Assembly (NCBI GenBank): GCA_003988855.1
Contig: QYAI01000009.1
Location: 62,001-126,000, forward strand
Direction of reading: 5' to 3'
Length of the DNA stretch: 64,000 nucleotides
Origin: Arachnopeziza araneosa
Taxonomy: Eukaryota; Ascomycota; Leotiomycetes; Helotiales; Arachnopezizaceae
Shown one piece after another: positions 21,161 through 32,049 of the stretch. The notes under the pieces are model-generated. The model saw nothing but the letters and a program-made list of their open reading frames with translations, did not search any database and was not told the origin of the DNA. The stretch's first letter is position 1. Every line of letters begins with the position of its first letter. Made by a program: the position numbers and the translations under genes.

Positions 21161-24100
21161 CTCCTCCTCCACGAGCCAACGAAAAAGAGGCAAAGGTCAA
21201 CACAGGAGGTTGTTGATGCGCGGCCTTTCTTCTTTCTGACTGGGATTTTCCACAATGGCGGTAAGTAAACAGCTGTAGAATCCTTTCATCACAACGAGCA
21301 GTTCATGCGGAATTATGTGTCTTCCACCCTCTCACCGGATTTTTCATCGCGCACCATTGGATCACTGGATATTGGCCTCAATTACGGTCGCTCCGTGGTC
21401 TTGCGTTGGCTGATCCAATCCATCTTTTTCGCACAATCCAGCTTTCTCATTCGCTGCTCGCTCCCTGTGTCCCCCTATCCAGCCATTTTACACATATTTT
21501 CCTCCGTTCGCCTCAACCCATTCTTTTCAGCTGCCAAAATTTGATCACGTTGCATGAGCACTGGCATCTTTAAAGGTCTATCGCATGCATGACCGAGTCG
21601 TCTATCAGCAATGCATCGCACAGTCGTCAAATGTTTTCTCAACCGACATCAGCACCGCGTCGATCTTGTGGTGGCTTCGATCGTCTTAACCGTGATCCCG
21701 AATGATAATACACCACCTGCTCAGCCTTTGCACGGTAGCTGGACAGGGAATTACAGCCAAATCATCAAGTCGGCCTGCTGACAACCCTTCAAGAAGATTA
21801 GATGCTCCAAATATCTTAGGCTGAAGAGCCTCAAGATCAAAAAACGTGACCATGATCATAAGGGGCTTCAGCGTTCCTGTTTGATCTGCATTGTGAAACC
21901 TTGAGAATCCACCGACCTCCGAATTCTTCACGAAAAAAGAAGAGCCGACGACGGACGCTTGGTCCAAGTCAGATTGCTTGATCGTCCCGCGGTCGCTTCG
22001 ATTTTATCCTCCTTTCACCCAGCGACAATGCAAGTGGTGGCGCATCACGGCACCAGGACAGGTTCTTTGTCATCAGGTACTTTTTACCTACCTCCTGCCA
22101 CAGAAGTCCTCGTACCGCCACCTCCCTCGTGGTTTGCGGCTATTTCGAAAGGACTCTTTCAAAGTCATGCAACCGCCGTAAGCAAGTTCCGAGACTGGAG
22201 TCAACCATTTCCATCCATCTATTCTTGGCTCCGGAAGAAACCAATTCCTAAGCTAAAGCCGATTGTAAACAATGGACCGGGTGCACCGCTCGATGGAAGC
22301 GTGTCGCCGTACTGTACACAGTCCAGATCCAGTGACCAGCCGCATCAGGGCGGATTCCGCGATTGGCTTGTGGCTGAACAACTCTTCCTGCACCTCGATG
22401 CTGAAACGCCGTCGCCAAAAGGGCTCCCGCTCTTACTGGTCACTGGGACCTGTCTCAGGCTCTTAGCGGCTGCACATCAACCGCTCAGATCTTCGAATCT
22501 TGACTTGCATGTCGTGCCCTGTCGCCTCTCCGGATAGGAGCTATTCGTGGCAACAGTCCGACCCAAAATAAACTCATCTGACATGACGGCCAGCTGAGTG
22601 GCCACCATCGTCGCCTGAGTAACCATGCCCAGCGCCAACATTGGAAGAGCATGACGATTCAAGGCCGATGAAGCGGCCGTTGACGGAAGAAAGCCCGCGC
22701 TGCCTGTCGTTCGCTGGTGGTGTCGTGACTTCTCAAACGAAAAATCCTTCTTCTAAGCGTTTCGCTGGGCACCTAGCGTTTAAACAATTTCCTTCCATTC
22801 CATTACCTATTCTGCTCGTTTCTTGATGCTATTCCAAGATCCTCAGCTTACAAGCTGTGAATCTCTCGGTTCTGACTGCTGGGTTGACTGGCAATCACTT
22901 GTTTCAGAACTTCTTGGGCTAGTCGCCCATGATCCCCAAAATCCTAAACACGGAAACCGACCGGCCTTCTCCCTCTTCTTTCACCAAAGCCCTCTTTGTT
23001 CTGTGCTATCCTAACCCTTCGTACCTGCATCTCCATCCCAGTCTTACCGCACCCTCCGCAATGTATGTGCCGTGAAACATGCTGGATGTGGGGTTGAAGC
23101 ATCTGGGCGCTCGTGGATGCACTTCCCGTCGCTTCCTTCTTGTTTCGGTACCTGCATCTCAGCACTCGCCTCTTGTTGACCATCACATACGAGCTTGAAC
23201 AGAGAGAGGCAGGTATGTCAAGGGAGAAACACAAACATCGTTTCAACACATTGTTCAAAGACGTGCCCACCCTCATGACTTGCAGCTTTCGAAACTCGCT
23301 AAACGGGCATTGCCCTTTCTCCTAGGTACTCTCTGACTTGAACCGAGGAGGAGAAAGAGCGACTTTGTGAACGCGCCCCTTATGCCTACATAGGGACTCT
23401 CTAGGATACCTCTGTACCGGCTTGTCTCTCCTTACGAATGTGTGGAAGGCGTATGCAAGGTCCAATGAACGAGCGTTCACTTTCTTTCTTTCTTGCTTTC
23501 TTTCATCTTTGCAGGTCCATCAAGCAGTGCATGCGGCTTCAAGGAAAAGTAGGGAGGCAGTGGAGCTACGATTCCGGAGATTTCCCAGAAGCTGACCTGT
23601 ATTTGCACTTTACTACATCTTCAAGTAATCTTATCTATTTGTGTATATCTTACGCTCTGCTGAGTACCAACTAATTACCTCCACTCTTACCTCTACTATT
23701 TTCTACTACACTTTACCGACTAGATATTGGTCATGTTTACATACATGGATCATATTCCCATCCATTGTACCAAGCGGACCGACGGCTAAGCGGAAATTTC
23801 TGTCGCAGGTTTCGCAAGTGTAAGAGCTTCCACTCCCTTTGTCCACGAGGTAGAAACATGGAGAAAGCCGGCTAGATTGTGCATGGAAGCATTTGTTGCA
23901 AATCGCAATCGTAGGATCTCATTTTCGATCGAACTTCTGGTCGAAGAAATACCACGTGATGTAGATTTGGAAAGAGATGGGGGGTACTTGGGTGACCTGG
24001 GATATTCTTAGAGAGATGCTATTTGATACGGTTCAAGTTTAGAGATAGTACTTTCTTGTCTATCTTCAGCAAATTATGTTCCAATTTCTGAAATCTTGAT

Positions 24101-26160
24101 TGAACGACCCATTCTCAGGCTTATTCATCACTGGAAGTCTCACTTGAGTCACAAACTCTTCTATCTTTTCTACATCCTATCCAATATCCCAATTCAGGAC
24201 AGACACTCAAGATCCCTCCCCTACAATAGACAGAAATATCATGTACAACCCTCCCCAGCAAGTTTACTAATTCTCATCACATCATTTCATTTCCGAATAA
24301 CTGCCATGCCCGACCCGGATCAACCATTTCTCCACTCTCTGTCCTATCCCTACCGAGTGGCAAGTTCCAACACTGGCGCAAATAAATTACAGTGTATATA
24401 TACATTACATATCCTGGGTCTTACCGTACATGCTGGGGCCTACTACCAAACTTTCTATATTGAGTTCATCTACGGAGAGCACGGCTTCGCTGACCTCGGT
24501 GCTTCTCGGTGACGAGAGTTGGGTATCGGTATTTCTAGCGTCAGGAGCTTTGAAGCGGATAGTGAGATTCAAGGAAAGTTAATTGCGGTGTGGAGGATGG
24601 GAACCCTGGAGGGCGGGAGTGTATAGTAGGTGATGTGTTATGGTACGTAATAGTACCGGGGAGTAGGGCTCGTGGATTCCACCTTCTATCGGTGGATGAA
24701 GGTTGTCGGTGATATCTGAAGAGATGAGCTTTGGTTATCGCTCCTATTCTTGATGGTGGTTATGGGAGGTGCGAGTTGAGATTGAGTCAGTTCGGTCACG
24801 GTCTAAACTACTCAAAACAACTCCGCAAGAGAAGTTTTTCCTCGCGTGTGTAAATCAAGTCAAAATCTAGCCCTTGTTCGCTGAAAATAAGTCAACAGAC
24901 CGGAAATTCTCCTTCATTGCTCTAGCCATTCCTTCCCAATGTGACAGAATTCTAGTTATCTCAACTGCAATTACCCTGTTAGGTTGTTCAAGATCTAATT
25001 CAATGCTCCCATCCTAGAACAGGTCTCGAGCATTGAAGACGAGACCTGGCTAGCAAAGAGGAAACCGCTTTTCTTAAGTACAAGTTTCTTTTCTATTATT
25101 GCCCTTGCATTTTGAAGCCAGATGGCTGTGTATCGATTGAGTGTTGCACATCAGAAGACGGGATATGCTGTGGGATTCTTCCTAACGAGAATACCCAGTC
25201 AGGAACTCCATAAGAAGTGGCCAAGTTGGGTTGTGGAAATCCAAAAATTGTTCTGTGAAGAGTGCAAGTGTCCAGAAACACTTGAGTACGCGTCCCAAAC
25301 TTTTCCACCTCTCTCCTTGGGGTTCTTTGGTGCTCACTTACTTTCCGCGTCTCGCACATGGCCCGGGTTTTGTAGAACTCACCACTCCTATCTGGCTCTC
25401 CGAGTGGAATCTGGTCCAGTCGCACGTTTAAGCATCTTGATGCTTTTCAACAAGTACGTATCGTCTACCTCTTCTAATTGAAATCCTCTGGCTGGATATC
25501 CTCGACAGTCTTCCTGGTCTCGGGATTTACACGCCCTCCACTCCTCGGAAGCACAAATTGAGACCTGGTTTTGTCTTTCGACTTGAAATGTAGTATGCTG
25601 CCTCCGTGATGTTTTGAGTGAGAGATTTTCTTAGCACCTGCAATTTCATATGCAACCATTGTTTTCCTCGACTTGCCACCAGATTGTCTCACCAACTAAC
25701 TTCATATCTAAATGTCGTTCATTACTGAGTGAGCTCTAGTAGTTTATCTGTAGAGCGTTCAGGATCTTAATCTTGTTTTCCTATTTCTGGTCGACGAAGA
25801 AGCTCTGCACAGAGCTTTCTCGGATTTTAAAGGCGGTTAAGGTCTACCGACACTTGGCTTAGATTGTTCATTAATATAATTGCTCATAAGACTAGCTTTG
25901 GAGACAAACACTCGATTCAATGCTGCTGCTAAACATTATCAACTTGACTACCTCGCTTAATTCGCGCCTCGCCTCCCTCCAGAACGCGGAGCCAAAAAAA
26001 TTTAATTTTATCGAGCTCAGAAGCAAAAAGAGTTATTCGAATAGCGCAGTCTAGGCCACCGCCTAGAAAGATCAGTATTCCTTAATCTCCACCAACATAA
26101 GCAACCCCAAGTCTTGAATGGCTACTAGCAGGTAAATACCACCTGGTGCCGGCTCCGCTT

Positions 26161-26194
26161 GTTAGAAATGGGGGTTGAGCGCCCTCATTCTAAC
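26161..26194. other. Imperfect hairpin in AT-rich intergenic DNA
   Basis: gttagaa (26161-26167) pairs with ttctaac (26188-26194). The inner bases are partly complementary as well (atggggg against ccctca). About 100 bp to the left, ctaggc-cacc-gcctag near 26052 is another perfect 6-bp stem. Two hairpins within 150 bp may mark an old mobile element, but no matching ends were found. Confidence 0.35.
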
Positions 26195-27179
26195 AGCAAC
26201 TTGTGGCCTCTATTGGAATTTGGTTGTATCTTCTTATTTAATTCTATATGGGTGCGTCGGAAAGGCTGAAGAATTCGGAGTGAATGTGGCCAGATAAAAA
26301 ACCTCAACATTCTACGAGAGCATGGCGCCAGTCAGGATTCAAATAATTTGTCTTCCCTTTTAATAACATCCAAAGACCATTGCTCTTAGGTGATCTTCGG
26401 GGGCTGTCAAACACTCATGTTTGGCAATCAACTTCAGCGCAAAGAGTCTAAAGTCCAAAGCCATTGACCTAGCCTGCGTCTAAGCTCATGTTCATTGATT
26501 TGGGAACTTTTTTCTTTCCTGCTTCATATTCTACTTTTTTTTCTTACGATTTGTATTCCATGAATTTGATACAATCAAGCTTTCATCCCCAACTAATAAA
26601 CAGGAATACCACCCTCAAGCAAGGCGTCACGTTGGTGCTCTTTATTATGTTCTTCTTCTTCTTCTTTTTTCCCCTCAAGTTTCTCTTTTTCCGAGGGAGA
26701 CCGCGAGTCAAAGGCAAAGGGCTCAACTGTCAGTAGAGGTTGTCTCATTTCTGGAAGAGGATGTCTCTTTTCCGGAAGAGAGCGTATTGATTTTGGGCAG
26801 GCTCATTTTCCTTCTGCTCGAGGAGCTTCTCACAAGAGGCTGTGGGAGGAAGGCTTGAAAAATATGGAACTTCATCTACCAAATTAAGAAGATCATTTTG
26901 TTTCGTACTCTTGGACGGTTTTTGACATAGCTAGAATCTTTGTTGAGCCAATCGAGGCAAGCTTCAGCGAGTAGCATTGTTTTGTAGCCAATGTTTAAAG
27001 CCTATGCTATCTGCCACCGCCAGAAGTCCAGAAAGCTGACTACAGAAACAAGTCTCTTAACTTCATCAGCTCTAAAGTCTCACGCTCTAGACGAGACGAG
27101 CTCTGGATATATCGGCAATAATTCCAAGGTTGTTGCGACTTTGAGTAGCACACAGAATTTCTTCTCTATGATTTCCAGG

Positions 27180-27755
27180 TACCTCACATCCCCTCTCAGA
27201 AAATAATTTCACAGAGATGAAACTCGAATGATATTACGTATCTGTAGTTTCCATCTACGATAGGGTTGAGAGCGATTGTATTTTATTCTGAGCAATCTCT
27301 TCCTGTCTACTTCCATAGAAACAATCACCGTAGCGTCCGTTTTTGGATATTTTCTCTGGATCTCCACAGCTTCTTTCAATCTTCTCGAGGTTTCATGAGC
27401 TGGTTTCTTATGGAGAGTAAGAGAACGATATTTCCGAGCAATAAATGGACCCCGTGGTGCTTCCTCTCTAGAAACTTCTCTAGGAACCTGACCGTTTATC
27501 AGAAATTTTGTCTAGCAAGGGCGCCTATGACTTACAGAAGTAATCCCAAATTATCATCGAGTAGCGACAGTAATTTTTCAACGATTCTATGCACTCATAA
27601 CCGCGCATTGCCCTTAGCTCTTTGATTGTAGCTTGCTGATTACTTTGAATTGGGCTTTATTGTAAATCTTCCTAGTATCTAGAGCTTTTTGTAGTAAACC
27701 CTCGAGGATTTCGTCATGTTCTGTGTACTTGTAGCCGTATTGGCGTTTGAATTAT
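27180..27755 (-). pseudogene. Possible decayed protein-coding gene, unknown family
   Basis: On the minus strand one frame stays open for 100 codons (27511-27212). It begins near FLINGQVPREVSREE and continues through RKYRSLTLHKKP to SMEVDRKRLLRIKY. It meets TGA at 27211-27209, then stays open for about 55 further codons in the same frame. A second open piece lies upstream (about 27752-27614, with YGYKYTEHDEILEGLLQKAL). The composition (Lys, Arg, Glu-rich) looks like protein, and the interrupting TGA/TAG stops could arise from C-to-T change. No ATG of suitable length and no recognised family. It could be an exon-intron gene I failed to resolve, a repeat-mutated relic, or chance. Confidence 0.25.
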
Positions 27756-29093
27756 TGTTTATTCTAGGTGGTTAATTGAGAATGGGGAAGAACTCAAGTT
27801 TTATACGTGTATAAAAACATGGAATTATTTAATGTCGGCTGAGATTTTTAGTTAATTTTGAATAAATAGTTCTATGGAATCGACTTAATTTCAAATACAA
27901 ACTCAACACGACTGCCGCTTCAACTCTATCACAGCTGTAGTTTTAATACCGCGTAAGTTTTATCGAGCTTCACTTCTATCACCGCTCAACAACTGCTGAA
28001 AGTTGTTCTGGCTCACGACGTTGAGTACGAGGCCATGAACCTTGACGAGAAACAATAACAATTACGAGATAAAATTCTTTGAGTTATTCTGTAGGTACTG
28101 CCCTCTCCTTTCCCCTCATTTCAACACTAATAAGGTGATTTAGTTCCCTAAGAAAAGGCTCTAGGTCACCGTGTATGGTGCGACTCCGAGGAACGACGAA
28201 CACTTTCACTTGCGAACAAAGTGGTCTCGAACATTGGGAATAATAGTAGCATGAATGTAGATAAATATGACCAGTCACAACGACGAGCCCCCTAAAATCC
28301 TTAGTGCTACCTTAACAGTACCCAATTTCCTTAATCAACCCACCGAATAAACCGAGGCGGAAGTAGAAATTTACTAGTCGTAAACCGACCTCTTCTCAAC
28401 GACGTCATACTACAGGTTAGCAATATCTTTCTCTCTTTGAATTCCTCTCGGGGAAAGGGCTCATGAAGGGAGACTGGCAATGAGTCTCGGGTTACACTTA
28501 GGCCTTGACGGAGACGCTGTGACTTGGAAAGGAAGGAAGGAAGACGATCAAAATGAGAGACCACGAAAGTCAAACAGGACTCGAACAATGGTAGAACCTT
28601 GTAATTGCTCTCACCAGCGGCTCTTTAAGTGAAAATGCTATATATTCTTGGACTCTTACCTACTTTGCTGAGTGTTTGACTAAAATCAGGAATTGAAATA
28701 TAGATAAAGAGGCTGAGGATGATGAGGTGTCGACCTGGGCATTCAAATCTAATAGTAAACCGCTCCTCGACCAAGAGTCTCCCGGAATAGCGAGATTTAT
28801 CGCCTTGTTAACCAGTCGCATGGGAACATCACTGCCAAAGCTTTCATCCTCACGTAAACTGGCTAGGCAGTTGAAAACCAGGAAATACGGAGGACCTCTT
28901 TTGGAAACTCAAGTTTAGCTACGAACCTCTATTCTCAGTGTAGATGTGGAAGACGGTTGAACAGATCACTAACTGTAAGGACACATCCATTACCTCCGCT
29001 CGTTTATCTATTTCAAAGGAGGGAGTGCATCAGCTTTCGAACACTCGCACTGCTAGGACAACTAGTAGAAATGCATTTATATGCCTCACAGAA

Positions 29094-30865
29094 TTATCCA
29101 CAGACCAATCCTTCTTTTGGAAGCTCTACTATCTCTCCACCAACTATTTCCTCCGCCGTATGACCCGTTGGCACCTTAGCCTCAACATCAACACCAAACT
29201 CTTTCTCTTTCTCCAACGCTGCCCTTTCCTTCTTACTCAAAGTTAAGCTTCCTTTCGCCAATGCCTCCTTTGGCAGCGGCCGAACATAAGGTTGAACCAC
29301 CCACCACGGTCGTTTACAGGCCCTCACTGTTTCCACAGAGCTCTCATCCAATTCTACCACCGGCTTCTCTTCCCCTTTTCTCTCATTTGCCTTCTCCTCT
29401 CTCTCCTTCGCTGCTTTGAGCCTTGCATCATTTTCACACTCTTCGTTCCAGCTCTTTCCATCTGTAGCCTCGAACTCTTGGAGTCCAGTCTTAACGACAG
29501 CTTCCACCATCTGTAGAACATTTTCGAAAGCTGGAACATCACCAGCTTTGCACCTGGCAAGAGCGTCCCGGACATTGTGGTGCCTGGATACTAGGGGTCG
29601 TAGAAGGTGGAAGAGATGTGGTTGCATAGCGAGTAGATTCGGATTTGTAGTCTTCTCTCTTGTCCCTTTTTTCTGCTTCTTTCTCGGTGGCTCTTCTGCC
29701 TCTTCTTCCACGGTTTCGATAGCTGTTTTCGCTTCTGGATCTGAGGGGAGGTACAAAGCTTTCCGATCTGGAAGCTTTACTTCTAGAACGTACTTGTAGA
29801 TAATATCCATGTATCTTCTAAAAATGGCGTCCATTCTCCATCCACTCTTTCCATCGCTGCCTCTCCAAAACTCTCTCCCTTCTAGGCCTATAGGCGGAGG
29901 ATCGGCGAAGATGGAAGGGTCGTAAAGATTTCCCTCAGCAGACATCACCCCATCCACGCCTGTTTCATTGATACACCGATCAATATCTTCCTTTTTCAGA
30001 ATATTTCCATTAGCAAATATTACGGTTTCCTTGGGTAGCGACTCTCTCAGAAACCGAATCATCTTCCAGTCTGCCAGCCCAGTCTTATGACCTTTCATCT
30101 CCCTTGTCCTACCATGAACCGTGAGAATACTTGCACCGGCCTTGAGTACATTCTGAGCGTACTTCAATGTATCCTCTTTCGTATCTAGAACTCGGATCTT
30201 GGCAGTAATTGGCACATCTAGCTCGGTATGTAATTTGTTAATCAACGAAAAAATGAGCTCCTGATCTTCCTGAAGAAAAGCTCCGTATTTTCCTTTCCTC
30301 GCAATCCCCTGGGGGCAGCCCAGATTCAAATCTACTGCATCACAAAATGGTGCCACATATCTCGCGGAATCAAGCAGCTCGTCTGGGTTATTTGCGCAAA
30401 ATTGCACAAACAACGGTCTATCTATCTGCGGATTCCCATCCAAGAAGGGTGATGAGTCGGATGGGGTCGGGAATGGCGGATGGGCTGCTAGGGAGGTCCG
30501 CAGAGGAGCAAAGTGGTTGTCGCGAAACCTGCTCGTCTCGCCGAACATACGGGCGTGCATCATGGGAGTGTAAGCTAGGAGATCCTGTGAACAAGATTCC
30601 GACATGAAAGAGCGTGTGAGCATCCGCCATGCCTAAGTGATTTGTCAGTCTTCTCTCTACGAGATAAAGGTTAGAGGCTCACAAATTCGGATTGATCTAC
30701 CATAGGCGCAAGGACGAACTTTGGACTTCCAATGCTTTCGTAAAATGCCCGGCCATAGAGCTTCTTGGGCTTTGGGATCGCTGGAGTCTCAATGGCATTG
30801 GTGGTAGGAAGAGAAGATATTGGATTTGTTGCCATCGAGGCGGGCCTGTCGCTTGAATTGGTCAT
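29094..30865 (-). CDS. dus1: tRNA-dihydrouridine(16/17) synthase Dus1
   Basis: Two exons on the minus strand (30865-30683 and 30632-29094) give 573 residues. The intron splits the conserved N-terminal motif; splicing restores FVLAPMVDQSEFAWR, the flavin-binding start of the barrel. The catalytic cysteine lies in VDLNLGCPQGIARKGKYGA (Cys about 167). The next elements, ITAKIRVL, LTVHGRTREMKG and IFANGNI followed by MSAEGNL, are the expected barrel motifs of the Dus1/DUS1L group. The C-terminal third (from about residue 350) is a charged, Lys/Glu-rich extension, longer than the yeast protein but usual in filamentous fungi. The enzyme reduces uridines in the D-loop of tRNAs using FMN and NADPH. 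Confidence 0.95.
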
Positions 30866-32049
30866 TATGGTTCGGATGCTATTGATGGCTCGCCGGGTAC
30901 CAGCCCATAGCCTGGGGTTGTGCGTAATACCAGCCAGAGTCGCGGGGAGGTAAATGGCGAATGTTGAGGTAAGATCAATTCGGTGAAGTTGACTAAATTA
31001 AATAATTTCAGTTACCTTCTTGGCGAGGCTACGCAAGGCTGAGGTCATTGCATGGTCCAGAAACAATCATCCAGAGGCTTGGGATTCTTCCAGTTTATTA
31101 TTTAAAGTTCTATTAAAAGAATTGTTTAGCAAATAGTCATCAAATCTCTAAATTTTGACAGCAACTCAGCACTGATCTGTCCTTCCTCAGCTGTGATTTG
31201 AGTACTGGTTATGAAGGGATGATAACCTGCGTTTTCGACCTCCCTGGAACCTGGCGAATTAAGACAGTCTTCACTATCGAAATATTTGTTCACTTCCTAG
31301 ATAAACCTACCTAGGCAAACTCAAGATCCCCAGTAATTTCAAACCTCTTGTAGCCTGCTCAAAAGATGTTCATGTTATGATTAAAATGATTGCCACTTGA
31401 GAGATGTAGAAGAATAACTTTGTTTGGAAGAGTATCATTTATTATGCAGGCTATGCCGAAGCCCGATCTGAACCATAGTAACAAGACTCTGAATACAATC
31501 GATGCATAGAAGCAGGCCCTAAGAGAAACAAGGAGTGCAGAGATCCACCACCAAATTCGCCCATAGTCTTAAAAGCCCAAAACCTCCTCCCCGAATGAAA
31601 CAGTCAGATTGAAAACTTTTATGAGCATGTCGTTAGCTCTCGTTAGGAGAAGGATATTCATAACCTAAGATAAAGCGCAATCTGCCTTCCGAAAGTCTGA
31701 AAAGGTTTTGGAACTTCGAAGAGGACATCTCATCACTAATAAGTGCAATCTGTCTGAAAGTCTGGAAAAGTTCTAAACTTTGAAAATGACATCTCATCGC
31801 CAATCTTCAATCTGTGACCTCCCTGCCCTGGCTGACTTGGCGATCGAATCCTGAGAATGGCAGATGACGCCTGTCTAATAAAAGAATATAGTTCACAAAA
31901 TCGCTCAGATGTGACGACTCCTGGACACCTTGTGATGCACCGTAATTAAACAAACGCCTTTGAGTCTGAATTTGTGCATGGCTACTGTGCCAGCACTGTG
32001 TGGGAGGTATGTGAGGTTCGTAGGCCCTAGAGCCATTGTCGTCGTGTCA
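30866..32049. other. Intergenic region between DUS1 and BNI4
   Basis: This 1.2-kb stretch, AT-rich, contains the DUS1 promoter on the left and the BNI4 3' untranslated region on the right. A degenerate direct repeat of about 65 bp is listed separately. No gene. Confidence 0.55.
31678..31807. repeat. Degenerate ~65-bp direct duplication
   Basis: Copies begin at 31678 and 31746 with caatctg. Both continue with gaaagtctg(a/g)aaaag, then aacttcgaa or aactttgaa, and end with gacatctcatc. A third start (caatctgtgacc) follows at about 31808 but does not continue. The differences are mostly C/T and G/A transitions. Confidence 0.75.

Larger units (their letters stand above)
18212..29093. other. 10.9-kb gene-poor region upstream of STE12
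   Basis: No gene is supported between the STE12 start and the 3' end of DUS1. The left part (to about 23.5 kb) is GC-balanced, with short open frames on all strands. It holds several simple repeats: a T8-G18 run, a GACA array and an ACC array. The right part (23.6-29.0 kb) is more AT-rich. A minus-strand frame near 27.2-27.75 kb looks partly protein-like but has stops (listed separately). Long STE12 leader and regulatory sequence, noncoding RNA and old transposon remains are all possible. I could not name any. Confidence 0.5.

Noticed and set aside
21959..22537. 192-codon plus-strand frame
   Set aside because: Composition looks random (Ser/Leu/Pro/Arg), with no domain or homology that I recognise and no supporting splice sites.
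27799..27816. 18-bp palindrome ttttatac-gt-gtataaaa
   Set aside because: AT-rich and single; expected at this frequency in AT-rich intergenic DNA.
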